DNA from: an uncultured Rhodospirillales bacterium
GTDB taxonomy: Bacteria > Pseudomonadota > Alphaproteobacteria > ATCC43930 > CGMCC-115725
DNA: 64,000 bases
Direction: 5' to 3'
NCBI GenBank assembly: GCA_903822185.1
Contig: CAIJOA010000017.1
Location: forward strand, 124,001-188,000
Shown here: positions 44,715 to 54,640 of the stretch, one piece after another
Layout of the letters: every line of letters starts with the position of its first letter
Numbering within the stretch: position 1 is the first letter of the stretch
Notes under the pieces: model-generated
What the model was told of the DNA's origin: nothing
The model's input: the letters and a program-made list of their open reading frames with translations, nothing else
Databases searched by the model: none
Position numbers and translations under genes: made by a program

Positions 44715-45995
44715 ATGGCTGATCGCGCATCGGCACCGGCACGTTCTTATCGCTGGCTGCAACTGGTCATCGGCATCATCTGCATGACGATGATCGCCAA
44801 TCTGCAATATGGCTGGACGCTGTTCGTTACACCGATGGACGACAAGTACCATTGGGGCCGCGCCGGCATTCAAATCGCCTTCAGCATCTTCGTCTTGTGC
44901 GAAACTTGGCTGGTCCCGGTCGAAGGCTGGTTCGTCGATCGCTTCGGCCCGAAGATCGTCGTGTTGGTCGGCGGCATTTTGGTCGGCATCGCTTGGGTCC
45001 TGAACGGCATGGCCGAATCGCTGACCATGCTTTATGTCGCGGCGGCCATCGGCGGCATCGGCGCGGGCGGCGTCTATGGCACCTGTGTCGGCAATGCGCT
45101 GAAATGGTTTCCCGACCGTCGCGGCCTCGCCGCGGGCTTGACCGCTGCGGGCTTCGGCGCGGGGTCCGCGCTGACCATCATTCCGATCCAGAACATGATC
45201 ACCAGCAGCGGCTATCAGGCGACCTTCACCTGGTTCGGCATCGGCCAGGGTATCGTCGTCGTTCTGCTGGCATGGTTCCTCGCCGCGCCGCAGCCCGGAC
45301 AAGTGCCTGCCGCGCAAACCCGGCTGCAACAGTCATCGCGCGACTACACGCCGGTCGAGATGGTGAAGACCCCGATCTTCTGGGTGCTGTACATCATGTT
45401 CGTCTCCGTCGGCGTCGGCGGCTTGATGGCGACGGCGCAACTGGCACCGATCGCCAACGACTTCCAGGTCGCCAAAGTGCCGGTGAGTTTGATCGGCATC
45501 ACCTTGCCGGCCTTGACCTTCGCCCTCTCCATCGACCGCATCATGAACGGCATCACGCGGCCGTTCTTCGGTTGGATATCGGACATCATCGGCCGCGAGA
45601 CGACGATGTTCATCGCCTTCGGCATCGAAGCCGTCGGCATCTGGGCGCTGAGCGTTCTCGGCGACAATCCGGTTCTGTTCGTCGTCATAAGCGGTTTGGT
45701 GTTCTTCGCTTGGGGCGAGATCTACAGCCTCTTCCCCTCGACCTGCACCGACGTCTATGGAACGAAATACGCCACCACCAATGCCGGGCTGCTTTATACC
45801 GCCAAGGGCACGGCGGCGATCCTGGTGCCGTTCGCCAATGTGCTGAACACCGCGACCGGAAGCTGGCATGCGGTCTTCGTCGTCGCCGCCTTGCTGAATG
45901 GGCTCGCTGCGATCATGGCGCTGGTCGTGCTGCGACCGCTGCGCAACGCACAGCAGTCGCGAAGCGCAACAGCCGGCGCGACGAAGGTCGCTTAA
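44715..45995 (+). CDS. oxlT: OxlT-like oxalate/formate antiporter (MFS)
   Basis: A 426-residue, 12-helix MFS transporter of the oxalate:formate antiporter family. WLQLVIGIICMTMIANLQYGW at the N-terminus, VGNALKWFPDRRGLAAGL near 125 and FFGWISDIIGRE near 284 are typical of OxlT. Charged residues in the predicted pore, R275 (SIDRIMNG) and K364 (YTAKGTA), match OxlT R272 and K355, which bind the dicarboxylate. It would exchange oxalate for formate. ATG 44715 follows GGGGGA. The frc and oxc genes lie 9-12 kb downstream. Confidence 0.88.
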   Translation: MADRASAPARSYRWLQLVIGIICMTMIANLQYGWTLFVTPMDDKYHWGRAGIQIAFSIFVLCETWLVPVEGWFVDRFGPKIVVLVGGILVGIAWVLNGMAESLTMLYVAAAIGGIGAGGVYGTCVGNALKWFPDRRGLAAGLTAAGFGAGSALTIIPIQNMITSSGYQATFTWFGIGQGIVVVLLAWFLAAPQPGQVPAAQTRLQQSSRDYTPVEMVKTPIFWVLYIMFVSVGVGGLMATAQLAPIANDFQVAKVPVSLIGITLPALTFALSIDRIMNGITRPFFGWISDIIGRETTMFIAFGIEAVGIWALSVLGDNPVLFVVISGLVFFAWGEIYSLFPSTCTDVYGTKYATTNAGLLYTAKGTAAILVPFANVLNTATGSWHAVFVVAALLNGLAAIMALVVLRPLRNAQQSRSATAGATKVA

Positions 45996-47581
45996 GCCTT
46001 ACCGACAACCTTCGCGAACAGAGCGCGGAGGTTATCGGGCGCAGTGTTGCCGATCCAGGCGACATATTCGTCGGGACGCACGAGGATGAGACGCGAGCCG
46101 TAAGCCTCGCGTCCACCGCTGTAACTATCGCGCACGATCTTCAACGGCACTTGCGCCGCACGCGCCGCTTCTTCGAAGGCCGGCACGACCGCTTCGGCAT
46201 CGAAGGCCAGCAAGGTGAAATCCTTGCCCAATTCCTCGAACACATTCTTGCCCGAGGACAGCATCTGCGGCGGCAGATGATGGCCCGCCTTCGCGACGTA
46301 GCTGTGAATGCCGTGCGCCGTGGTCTTGCCACCCGGCGGTCCCATGACGACGGACGAGGCTTCGTAATTCGGCTCGTAATTCAACAGCCGTCCGCCGATA
46401 CCGCTCTCGCGTTCTTTCCACGCTTTCTCGAAGGTCGCGGCGCCGTCGCGTTCGGGGCTGTGATTGTCGAGAAACTCTTTGTCCCAGGCGATGCGCCCGG
46501 CGATGAAGTCGTCGCCGGTTTCCTTGAAGATCGGATGGCGTTCCTCGCTGTAGGACGACAGAAGATTATCGCCGCCCCAGCCCTTCAGTTTCGCCGCGAG
46601 TTTCCAGCCGACGTTGGTGACGTCCTCAAGACCATTATTGAGGCCGAAGCCGCCATAAGGCGGATGGCTGTGCGCGGCATCGCCGGCGATGAAGACGCGC
46701 CCGACCTGATATTGATTGGCGACGGCGACACGCATGTCCCAGAAGCCGACATGATCGAGTTCCATCGCGAAGGGGAAACCGGCAACGTTTTGTAAGAGGC
46801 CTTTGAAATCGTAATTGTCGGTCGTGGTGCCGGACGGTACCGGCGCGTGGAAGAACCAGCCCTCGCCCACGTCGATGCGGCCGAAGAACTGCCAGTAGCC
46901 GTTATTTTCCGGGCGCAGCACGTTGTAGGTCGAGCGGCCCGGAAAACGCTTCAAGCCTTCATGCAGTTCCTTCGAGCGGAAGACGGCCAGTACCATCAAC
47001 TGCTCAAAATCCTCGCCGCCGCGTTCGATGCCGATCTGTTCGCGGATCAGCGAGCGCGCGCCGTCGCAGCCGACGGCATAATCCGCCTCCAGCACGTCGC
47101 GGCCCGTGCCGCCACCGAATTCGGCGATATGAACGCGCACGCCCTTCGCATCCTGTTCGATCTTTTCGACCGTCCAGCCGAAGCGCGCCTCGACGCCGGG
47201 CAGCGACAACATCTTGTTGCGCAACACCTTCTCGGTCAGATATTGCGGCAGACGCTCGACGTCCTGGAAATAAAACGGCCGGACGATCTCGCGTTGCGGC
47301 GGCGCGAACCAATAGTCGCTCATCAGACTGCCGTAAGCGGTGATGCCGCTGATCGGGTAACCCGGCGGCATGATCCGCTCGGCACGCAGCGCATCGACGC
47401 AGCCCCAGCGATAGAAATGTTCGAGCGTGCGCGGCGACAGGTTCTGGCCCTTGGGGATGTTCTGCAATCCGGTGCGCCGTTCGATCATCACGCAATCGAT
47501 GCCGCGCAATCCGAGATCCACCGCGAGCCCGACGCCGACCGGACCGCCGCCGACGATGATGACTTGATGCCTTTTATTCAT
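45992..47581 (-). CDS. FAD-dependent aromatic monooxygenase (PheA/MhpA type)
   Basis: A 529-residue flavoprotein hydroxylase. VIIVGGGPVGVGLAVDLG (residues about 8-25) binds FAD, and VFIAGDAAHSHPPYGGFGLN near 292 is the second FAD motif. A C-terminal thioredoxin-like domain (about 430-529) is present, unlike in the shorter enzyme at 5117-6325. Homologues hydroxylate phenols or 3-hydroxyphenylpropionate. Its 3' end overlaps the OxlT gene by 4 bases (convergent). It has no evident link to oxalate. Confidence 0.87.
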   Translation of the reverse strand: MNKRHQVIIVGGGPVGVGLAVDLGLRGIDCVMIERRTGLQNIPKGQNLSPRTLEHFYRWGCVDALRAERIMPPGYPISGITAYGSLMSDYWFAPPQREIVRPFYFQDVERLPQYLTEKVLRNKMLSLPGVEARFGWTVEKIEQDAKGVRVHIAEFGGGTGRDVLEADYAVGCDGARSLIREQIGIERGGEDFEQLMVLAVFRSKELHEGLKRFPGRSTYNVLRPENNGYWQFFGRIDVGEGWFFHAPVPSGTTTDNYDFKGLLQNVAGFPFAMELDHVGFWDMRVAVANQYQVGRVFIAGDAAHSHPPYGGFGLNNGLEDVTNVGWKLAAKLKGWGGDNLLSSYSEERHPIFKETGDDFIAGRIAWDKEFLDNHSPERDGAATFEKAWKERESGIGGRLLNYEPNYEASSVVMGPPGGKTTAHGIHSYVAKAGHHLPPQMLSSGKNVFEELGKDFTLLAFDAEAVVPAFEEAARAAQVPLKIVRDSYSGGREAYGSRLILVRPDEYVAWIGNTAPDNLRALFAKVVGKA

Positions 47582-47711
47582 GGCTTTCCTCTACCTTGCC
47601 GCGCGTTGCTGTGGCGGCTCGACGTATCTTAGCGCGTTCCTGCGTTTGCGGGAGGTGTTCGCGGTGAATGTCGCTGATGCCTTGGTGGCATCACTCGGCA
47701 AATCACCAACC

Positions 47712-47787
47712 CGTCATTCCCGCGAAAGCGGGAATCCAGGCAACGAATTAGATACTGGCATGGACCCCCGCTTTCGCGGGGGTGACG
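47712..47787. repeat. Intergenic inverted repeat, family B copy 2
   Basis: CGTCATTCCCGCGAAAGCGG...GCTTTCGCGGGGGTGACG, matching the element at 19540-19618 with a different centre. It lies between the fdsA stop and the monooxygenase start. Confidence 0.88.
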
Positions 47788-47808
47788 ATCAATTTAATCG
47801 GGGACGCT

Positions 47809-50580
47809 CTACTCGACCTTCTCGATCTTCGCCGCGCAGAATTTGAATTCGGGGATTTTGCCGAACGGATCGAGCTGCGGATTGGTCAGCACATTCGCTG
47901 CCGCCTCGGCATAGCAGAACGGGATGAACACGAGCCCCGGCGGCACCGCGCTGTCGGCACGCGCCTTCAGTTCGATTGCGCCGCGCCGGGTCGCAACACG
48001 GATCGGATCGCCGGCCTTGATGCCGAGATGCCAAAGGTCCGACGGCGCAAGACTCGCCACCGCTTCGGGTTCCAGCGCATCGAGGACGCTGGCGCGGCGA
48101 GTCATCGCGCCGGTGTGCCAATGTTCGAGTTGCCGCCCGGTGGTCAGCACCATCGGGTAGTCGGCGTCGGGCACTTCGGCGGGCGGCACCAAGCCCACAC
48201 CCACCAGCTTGCCGCGCCCGTTCTTGGTCGGGAAGCCGTCGCCGAAGACGATGTCGTTGCCCGGCTTGTCCGGCGCATCGCAGGGATAGGTCACCGAACT
48301 TTCCACCTCGACCCGGTCCCAGGTGATGTTATCGAGCGAGTTCATGCCCTTTTTCATTTCGGCGAAGACATCGGCCGGGCCGCTGTACTGCCAATCGAGG
48401 CCGAGACGGCGCGCGAGTTCCTGGATGATCCAATAATCCTGGCGCGTTTCGCCGGGCAATGGCACAGCAGCACGGCCCATCTGGACCTGGCGGTTGGTGT
48501 TGGTGACGGTGCCGGTCTTTTCCGGCCAGGCCGAGGCAGGCAGCACGACATCGGCGAAGCGCGCCGTTTCAGTGAGGAAGATATCCTGAACGACGAGATG
48601 ATCGAGTTTGGCCAGCGCCTCGCGCGCATGTTCGACATCGGGGTCCGACATCGCCGGGTTCTCGCCCATGATGTACATGCCCTGCACCTTGCCGGCATGG
48701 ATCGCGTCCATCGTCTCGACCACCGTGAGGCCGCGTTTGAGATCGGCCGTCGCGCCCCAGAGCTCCTCATACAGCCGCTTCATCTCGACATCGCCGACCG
48801 GGCGATAGTCGGGATAGAACATCGGGATGAGTCCGGCATCCGATGCGCCCTGCACATTGTTCTGGCCGCGCAACGGATGAAGCCCGGTGCCGGGCCGACC
48901 GATCTGGCCGGTGATCAGCGACAGCGCGATGAGACAACGCGAATTGTCGGTGCCGTGAACATGCTGCGAAATGCCCATGCCCCAGAAGATGATCGCGGTT
49001 TCGGCGCGGGCATATTTCCGCGCGACAGTTCGCAACGTGTCGGCATCGATGCCGCAGAGTTTCGCCATCGCCTCGGGCGTGCGGTCTTTGACGCTTTCTT
49101 TCAGCGCGTCGAAATCGTCCGTGTGCGCCTGGACATACTGCTTGTCGTAAAGATTCTCGCCGATGATCACGTTGATCATCGCCGATAGCATGGCCACATC
49201 CTGGCTCGGCTTGAATTGCAGCATATGCGTCGCGTGACGCTTCAAGGCCTGGCCGCGCGGGTCCATGACGACGAGCGTCGCTCCGCGTTTCGCCGCCTGT
49301 TTGAAATAGGTTGCGGCGACCGGATGATTCTCGGTCGGGTTGGCGCCGATGACGATGATGACTTCGGCTTCTTTCGCCGCATTGAACGGCGCGGTCACGG
49401 CGGGCGAACCAATACCTTCCAGCAGCGCCGCCACCGACGAGGCATGACACAGCCGTGTGCAGTGATCGACATTGTTGGTGCCGAAGCCGGCGCGGATCAG
49501 TTTTTGAAACAGATAAGCTTCTTCGTTCGAGCCTTTAGCCGAACCGAACCCGGCGAGCGCATCGCCGCCCTGCGCATCACGGATTTTCTTGAAGCCGTTG
49601 GCGGCAACATCCAAGGCCTCGTCCCAGGTCGCGGGACGGAAATGCGTCCAGGGATTATTGGGGTCGATATCGTCGGTGGCGTTTTTCGGCACGCCTTCCT
49701 TGCGGATCATCGGCACCGTCATGCGGTCGCGATGCGAAATGTAATCGAAGCCGAAGCGGCCTTTGACGCACAGACGCTGTTCGTTCGCGGGGCCATTACG
49801 GCCTTCGACAGCGACGATCTTGTCGTCGCGAATCTTGTAGGTGAGCTGACAGCCGACGCCGCAATAGGGACAGACGCTTTCGACTTCGCGATCGGGCTTG
49901 GGCTGCGCCAGCCCCACAAGATCGACCAGCGTCGCCGGCATCAACGCACCGGTCGGGCAGGCTTGCACACATTCGCCGCAAGCGACGCAGGTGCTGTTGC
50001 CCATCGGGTCGTCGAAATCGAACACGATCTTCGCGCCATGGCCACGCATCGCCATGCCGATCACGTCATTCACCTGAACCTCGCGGCAGGCGCGGACGCA
50101 GAGATTGCATTGGATGCACGCATCAAGCTGCACCGCCATCGCCGGATGCGAACGATCAGGCGCGGGTTGCGCGCGTGGTGTAAAGCGGCTTTCAGTGATG
50201 CCGACATCGTCGGTCATGCGCCAGAACGTCGAATCGGGATCATGCGCGACATCGCGCGCCGGCTGATCGGCGAGGAGCAGTTCGAAAACGAGTTTACGGT
50301 TGGTGACCGCGCGTTCGCTGCCGGTTGAGACTTTCATCCCGGCGCTGGGCTTGCGGATACACGACGCGGCGAGCACGCGCTCGCCTTCGATCTCGACCAT
50401 GCAGGCGCGGCAGTTGCCGTCGGGGCGATAGCCGGGCTCCGGCGTAAAACAAAGATGCGGCAGATCGGTCTGGTGACGCTTGGCGACGCGCCAGATCGTT
50501 TCGCCCGGCAGCGCCTCGACCTCTTCGCCGTCGAGGAAGAATTTGACGCCCTGCGGCGCCGGTCCCGATCCGTCGCTCAT
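47809..50580 (-). CDS. fdsA: NAD-dependent formate dehydrogenase, molybdo subunit alpha
   Basis: A 923-residue FdsA/FdhF-type oxidoreductase that oxidises formate to CO2. The N-terminal 2Fe-2S domain has C44, C57, C60 and C74. Two 4Fe-4S clusters are held by C155/158/161/165 and C198/201/204/208, and a further one by C237/240/244/271. The catalytic residue is C378 (TRLCHASSV), so it is a Cys, not selenocysteine, enzyme. The bis-MGD domain and the C-terminal cofactor domain (TTGRQLEHWHTGAMTRR) are complete. It follows fdsB after 160 bases holding a large hairpin. Confidence 0.95.
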   Translation of the reverse strand: MSDGSGPAPQGVKFFLDGEEVEALPGETIWRVAKRHQTDLPHLCFTPEPGYRPDGNCRACMVEIEGERVLAASCIRKPSAGMKVSTGSERAVTNRKLVFELLLADQPARDVAHDPDSTFWRMTDDVGITESRFTPRAQPAPDRSHPAMAVQLDACIQCNLCVRACREVQVNDVIGMAMRGHGAKIVFDFDDPMGNSTCVACGECVQACPTGALMPATLVDLVGLAQPKPDREVESVCPYCGVGCQLTYKIRDDKIVAVEGRNGPANEQRLCVKGRFGFDYISHRDRMTVPMIRKEGVPKNATDDIDPNNPWTHFRPATWDEALDVAANGFKKIRDAQGGDALAGFGSAKGSNEEAYLFQKLIRAGFGTNNVDHCTRLCHASSVAALLEGIGSPAVTAPFNAAKEAEVIIVIGANPTENHPVAATYFKQAAKRGATLVVMDPRGQALKRHATHMLQFKPSQDVAMLSAMINVIIGENLYDKQYVQAHTDDFDALKESVKDRTPEAMAKLCGIDADTLRTVARKYARAETAIIFWGMGISQHVHGTDNSRCLIALSLITGQIGRPGTGLHPLRGQNNVQGASDAGLIPMFYPDYRPVGDVEMKRLYEELWGATADLKRGLTVVETMDAIHAGKVQGMYIMGENPAMSDPDVEHAREALAKLDHLVVQDIFLTETARFADVVLPASAWPEKTGTVTNTNRQVQMGRAAVPLPGETRQDYWIIQELARRLGLDWQYSGPADVFAEMKKGMNSLDNITWDRVEVESSVTYPCDAPDKPGNDIVFGDGFPTKNGRGKLVGVGLVPPAEVPDADYPMVLTTGRQLEHWHTGAMTRRASVLDALEPEAVASLAPSDLWHLGIKAGDPIRVATRRGAIELKARADSAVPPGLVFIPFCYAEAAANVLTNPQLDPFGKIPEFKFCAAKIEKVE

Positions 50581-50599
50581 CGCACAGCCCCCTTCTTGC

Positions 50600-50710
50600 C
50601 CCTCGCCCCTTGGGGAGAGGGAGGGACCCAGCCAGAGGCAGGGAGGCTGAGGGAGAGAGTTCCGCGTGGTTGTGCCTCCTCACCCCGGCCCTCTCCCCAA
50701 GGGGCGAGGG
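50600..50710. repeat. Intra-operon inverted repeat, family D
   Basis: Perfect 22-base arms (50600-50621 and 50689-50710) starting CCCTCGCCCCTTGGGGAG; each arm is itself partly self-complementary. The arms are 67 bases apart, between fdsB and fdsA, so the element is transcribed within the operon and can form a strong mRNA hairpin. Confidence 0.88.
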
Positions 50711-50740
50711 AGAGAAAGAAGGCGCGAGAGAATGCTGCGC

Positions 50741-52444
50741 TCATGACACATCCTTCGGGAAGTGTTTCAGCACCATCTTGACCGGATTCATCGCTGCCTG
50801 GCCGAGGCCGCAGATCGATGAATCGCCCATGACCTTGGCAATATCCGCCAGCAGCGCCGCATCCCATTTGGGTGCCGCGAGCAAGCCGACAGCTTTCTCG
50901 GTGCCGACGCGGCACGGCGTGCACTGGCCGCAGCTTTCGTCTTCGAAGAAACGCAGAAGATTAAGCGCGACCAGCCGCATGTCGTCCTTGTCCGACAGCA
51001 CGACCACCGCCGCCGAGCCGATCAGCGCGCCATGCTGTTCGAGCGTGCCGAAATCCAACGGCAGATCGGCCATCGAGGCCGGCAGGATGCCGCCCGACGC
51101 GCCGCCGGGGAGATAGCCCTTGAAGCTATGACCATCGGCCATGCCGCCGCAGAATTCGTCGATCAGTTCGCGCACAGTGATGCCGGCCGGGGCGAGCTTC
51201 ACGCCCGGCGACTTCACCCGGCCCGAGACCGAGAAACTGCGCGGGCCTTTGCGGTCGCGGCGGCCTTGGCTGCCGAACCAGGCGGGTCCACGCTCGACGA
51301 TGTCGCGAACCCAGAACAGCGTCTCGATATTATTGATCAGCGTCGGGCGGCCGAAGAGTCCGACCTGCGAGGGGTACGGCGGCTTGTGACGCGGCAGACC
51401 GCGCTTGCCTTCGATGCTTTCCAGCATCGCCGATTCCTCACCGCAGATATAAGCGCCTGCGCCGCGGCGTAGATGGATTTTCGTATGAGGCGAAAGACCT
51501 GCCGCTTCGAGCTTCGCGATCTCGGTCAGCAACGCCTCGCGCACCTGCGGATATTCATCGCGCAGATAGATATAGATTTCTTCCGCCTCGACCACCCAGG
51601 CGGCAATCAGCATGCCTTCGAGAAAGCGATGCGGGTCCTGTTCGAGATAGACGCGGTCCTTGAAGGTTCCCGGTTCGCCCTCGTCGCCATTGACCGCCAT
51701 CAAGCGCGGCGCCAGTTCCGCGCGCACCGCGCGCCATTTGCGGCCCGTCGGGAAACCCGCACCGCCGAGGCCACGCAGATTGGCGTCTTCGAGAATCTTG
51801 ATGATCTCTTCAACACTGCGCATGCCGTCGAGGCAATCGCTCAGCAGCTTGTAACCGCCCTGCGCGCGATAGGCGGCGAGGTCGGGATAAGGCGGCACAT
51901 GCGGATGAGTCTCGCCGGCGGCGACAGCCTTGGCGACACTATCCACCGTCGCATGTTCGTGCAGCGCATGACCGATGGCCGTCACCGGCGCGTTGTGACA
52001 GCCGCCCATGCAAGGCGCGCGCATGACCCGGACACCGTCGCCGAGTTTCGCCGGCAGATCGCGCAGCAGATCCTGTGCGCCGAACAATTCGCAGGTGAGG
52101 CTGTCGCAGACGCGTACCGTAATCGGCGGCGGCGCTTCTTCGTCATCCATGACGATATCGAAATGGGCGTAGAAGGACGCGACCTCATAGACCTCGACCA
52201 GCGCCAGCTTCATCTCGGCGGCGAGCGCCGTCAGATGCCGCGCATGAAGGCAGCGATACTTGTCCTGCAGCAGATGAAGAAATTCGATCAGCAGATCGCG
52301 ACGGCGCGGCTGGTCGCCGAGCAGCGCCTGAACATCGGCCAGGGCTTGCGGTTCGACCTGACGACCGCGCGGCTGGTCGCGCCCCCGGCGTCGGCCCGAC
52401 CCGGGATGAATACGGCGCGTGATTTCACCCCGCGCCGCGCTCAT
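50741..52444 (-). CDS. fdsB: Formate dehydrogenase NADH subunit, NuoE-NuoF fusion
   Basis: A 567-residue fusion of the gamma (NuoE) and beta (NuoF) modules of NAD-linked formate dehydrogenase. The NuoE part (about residues 30-180) holds a 2Fe-2S cluster with C113, C118, C145 and C149. The NuoF part has the FMN/NADH site RGLGGAGFPTGRKW (about 224-237) and the 4Fe-4S ligands C505, C508 and C511 (ESCGQCTPC) plus a later Cys in SSICGLG. It passes electrons from FdsA to NAD. It starts 3 bases past the sucD stop, so it is in the sucCD operon. Confidence 0.93.
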   Translation of the reverse strand: MSAARGEITRRIHPGSGRRRGRDQPRGRQVEPQALADVQALLGDQPRRRDLLIEFLHLLQDKYRCLHARHLTALAAEMKLALVEVYEVASFYAHFDIVMDDEEAPPPITVRVCDSLTCELFGAQDLLRDLPAKLGDGVRVMRAPCMGGCHNAPVTAIGHALHEHATVDSVAKAVAAGETHPHVPPYPDLAAYRAQGGYKLLSDCLDGMRSVEEIIKILEDANLRGLGGAGFPTGRKWRAVRAELAPRLMAVNGDEGEPGTFKDRVYLEQDPHRFLEGMLIAAWVVEAEEIYIYLRDEYPQVREALLTEIAKLEAAGLSPHTKIHLRRGAGAYICGEESAMLESIEGKRGLPRHKPPYPSQVGLFGRPTLINNIETLFWVRDIVERGPAWFGSQGRRDRKGPRSFSVSGRVKSPGVKLAPAGITVRELIDEFCGGMADGHSFKGYLPGGASGGILPASMADLPLDFGTLEQHGALIGSAAVVVLSDKDDMRLVALNLLRFFEDESCGQCTPCRVGTEKAVGLLAAPKWDAALLADIAKVMGDSSICGLGQAAMNPVKMVLKHFPKDVS

Positions 52445-52447
52445 GTC

Positions 52448-53323
52448 TTACGCCTTGAGGCGCTTCAGCATGGTGGAACCCAGTTCCGCCGGTGATTCCG
52501 CGACCATGATGCCCGCGGACTTCATCGCCTCTTTCTTGTCGGAAGCGCTGCCGGTGCCGCCCGAGATAATCGCGCCGGCATGACCCATGCGGCGGCCCGG
52601 AGGCGCGGTCGAACCGGCGATGAAGCCGACCATCGGTTTTTTGACCTTGTTCTGTTTGACGAACTCGGCCGCTTCTTCTTCGGCCGAACCGCCGATCTCG
52701 CCGATCATGATGATCGAGTGAGTCTCGGGGTCGCGAAGGAACAGGTCGAGGACGTCGATGAAGTTGGTGCCGTTGACGGGATCGCCGCCGATGCCGACGC
52801 AGGTCGATTGACCCAGATCGACCGCCGTCGTTTGCGCCACCGCTTCATAGGTCAGCGTGCCGGACCGCGAGACGATGCCGACATGACCCTTCTTGTGAAT
52901 GTGGCCCGGCATGATGCCGATCTTGCATTCGCCCGGCGTGATGACGCCCGGGCAGTTGGGACCGATAAGCCGCGTCTTCGAACCCGTGAGGGCGCGCTTC
53001 ACCGTCACCATGTCGATGACCGGAATGCCTTCGGTGATGCAGATGACGAGCGGCAGCTCGGCATCGATCGCCTCGAGGATCGCCTCGGCCGCGAACGGAG
53101 GCGGCACATAGATGACGCTGGCATCGGCGCCGGTATGTTTCACCGCATCGGCCACCGTATCGAAGACCGGCAGGTCGAGATGCTTGGAGCCGCCCTTACC
53201 GGGCGTCACGCCGCCGACCATCTTGGTGCCGTAAGCGATCGCCTGTTCCGAATGGAAGGTGCCCTGCGAGCCGGTGAAGCCCTGGCAGATGACCTTGGTG
53301 TTTGAATTAATAAGAACAGACAT
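52448..53323 (-). CDS. sucD: Succinyl-CoA ligase alpha subunit (SucD)
   Basis: A 291-residue alpha subunit. The CoA-binding Rossmann start is [44 protein letters not shown] is near 125, and the phosphohistidine loop [13 protein letters not shown] near 247 carries the catalytic His. It overlaps sucC by 1 base. The enzyme makes succinyl-CoA using a nucleotide triphosphate. Its placement between frc/oxc and formate dehydrogenase is unusual for a TCA-cycle gene, so a link to oxalate activation is suspected. Confidence 0.92.
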   Translation of the reverse strand: MSVLINSNTKVICQGFTGSQGTFHSEQAIAYGTKMVGGVTPGKGGSKHLDLPVFDTVADAVKHTGADASVIYVPPPFAAEAILEAIDAELPLVICITEGIPVIDMVTVKRALTGSKTRLIGPNCPGVITPGECKIGIMPGHIHKKGHVGIVSRSGTLTYEAVAQTTAVDLGQSTCVGIGGDPVNGTNFIDVLDLFLRDPETHSIIMIGEIGGSAEEEAAEFVKQNKVKKPMVGFIAGSTAPPGRRMGHAGAIISGGTGSASDKKEAMKSAGIMVAESPAELGSTMLKRLKA

Positions 53324-54519
53324 CAGGCAGCTTCCTTGACCGCTTTGGTGATCTTCTCGGCCGCATCGGCGAGATTATCCGCCGAGAGAATCGGCAGGCC
53401 CGATTCTTCCATGATTTTCTTCCCCAACTTCACGTTGGTCCCTTCAAGCCGCACGACCAAAGGCACATGCAGGCTGACTTCGCGCGCCGCGGCGACGATG
53501 CCCTCGGCGATGACGTCGCAGCGCATGATGCCGCCGAAGATATTGACCAGGATGCCTTCGACATTCGCATCCGAAAGGATGAGCTTGAAGGCCGCGGACA
53601 CACGTTCCTTGGTTGCGCCGCCGCCGACATCGAGGAAGTTCGCCGGGGCCGAGCCGTAAAGCTGAATGATGTCCATCGTCGCCATCGCAAGGCCGGCGCC
53701 GTTGACCATGCAGCCGATATTGCCGTCGAGCTTCACATAGTTGAGCTGATGCTTGGCGGCTTCGAGTTCGGTCGGATCTTCTTCGGCTTCGTCGCGCATC
53801 GCTTCGACGTCGCTGTGACGGAAGAGCGCGTTGTCGTCGAAGTTCATTTTCGCATCGAGCGCGATCACATCACCGGCGCCGGTGATGACCAGCGGATTGA
53901 TCTCGACGATGGAGGCATCGAGATCGATGAAGGCCTTGTACATCGCCAGCATGAACTTGGTCGCGGCGGCGATCTGCTTACCTTCGAGGCCCAGCGCGAA
54001 AGCGATTTCGCGGCCATGGAAGCCCTGCATCCCGGTGACGGGATCGATGGCGATGCGGAGAATTTTCTCAGGCGTCTTATGAGCGACTTCTTCGATTTCC
54101 ATGCCGCCTTCGGTCGAGGCCATCACGGTGATACGCGAAGTCTTCCGGTCGATCAGCATGCCGAGATACAGCTCGCGTTTGATGTCGCAGCCTTCCTCGA
54201 CATAGATGCGCTTCACTTCGCGGCCCTTGGGGCCGGTCTGCTTGGTGATTAGAACCTGGCCCAGCATGTCGGCCGCGGCCTTGTTCACCTCGGCCGTCGA
54301 TTTGACGACGCGGACGCCGCCCTTGCCCGACGGGTTGTTGGCGAAATGACCGGCGCCACGGCCGCCGGCGTGGATTTGCGACTTCACGACATAGACCGGT
54401 CCGGCGAGGCCCTGCGCGACCTTCTCGGCCTCCTGGGCCGTATAGGCCACAGCGCCTTTGGGCACCGCGACACCGAATTTCTGCAGCAAGGCTTTCGCCT
54501 GGTACTCATGGATGTTCAT
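53323..54519 (-). CDS. sucC: ADP-forming succinyl-CoA ligase beta subunit (SucC)
   Basis: A 398-residue ATP-grasp subunit starting [22 protein letters not shown], with [13 protein letters not shown] near 46, [15 protein letters not shown] near 205 and [21 protein letters not shown] near 310. All are standard for SucC. Malate-CoA ligase (MtkA) is similar in architecture and cannot be excluded by eye. It lies 121 bases after frc, in the same direction, with sucD and fdsBA following. The neighbourhood has no sucAB or mdh. Confidence 0.92.
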   Translation of the reverse strand: MNIHEYQAKALLQKFGVAVPKGAVAYTAQEAEKVAQGLAGPVYVVKSQIHAGGRGAGHFANNPSGKGGVRVVKSTAEVNKAAADMLGQVLITKQTGPKGREVKRIYVEEGCDIKRELYLGMLIDRKTSRITVMASTEGGMEIEEVAHKTPEKILRIAIDPVTGMQGFHGREIAFALGLEGKQIAAATKFMLAMYKAFIDLDASIVEINPLVITGAGDVIALDAKMNFDDNALFRHSDVEAMRDEAEEDPTELEAAKHQLNYVKLDGNIGCMVNGAGLAMATMDIIQLYGSAPANFLDVGGGATKERVSAAFKLILSDANVEGILVNIFGGIMRCDVIAEGIVAAAREVSLHVPLVVRLEGTNVKLGKKIMEESGLPILSADNLADAAEKITKAVKEAA

Positions 54520-54640
54520 GGTCGAAAATTGTCCTCAAAAGCTCGGACGAAGGAGATGGGCGTAGGCATAGGCCGGAATGACGGAGCCATCAAGATGACT
54601 CCGCCCTCTGCCCATTCGGCAGGCAGACACCAGCCATGCC

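Noticed and set aside
49216-50328. A 370-codon open frame on the plus strand
   Set aside because: It is antisense to fdsA, whose cofactor ligands are intact; there is no domain in this frame.
52448-54519. Malate-CoA ligase (MtkAB) of the serine cycle
   Set aside because: Sequence landmarks are standard SucCD, and no serine-cycle genes (sga, hpr, mcl, ppc) are near. Not fully excluded by eye.
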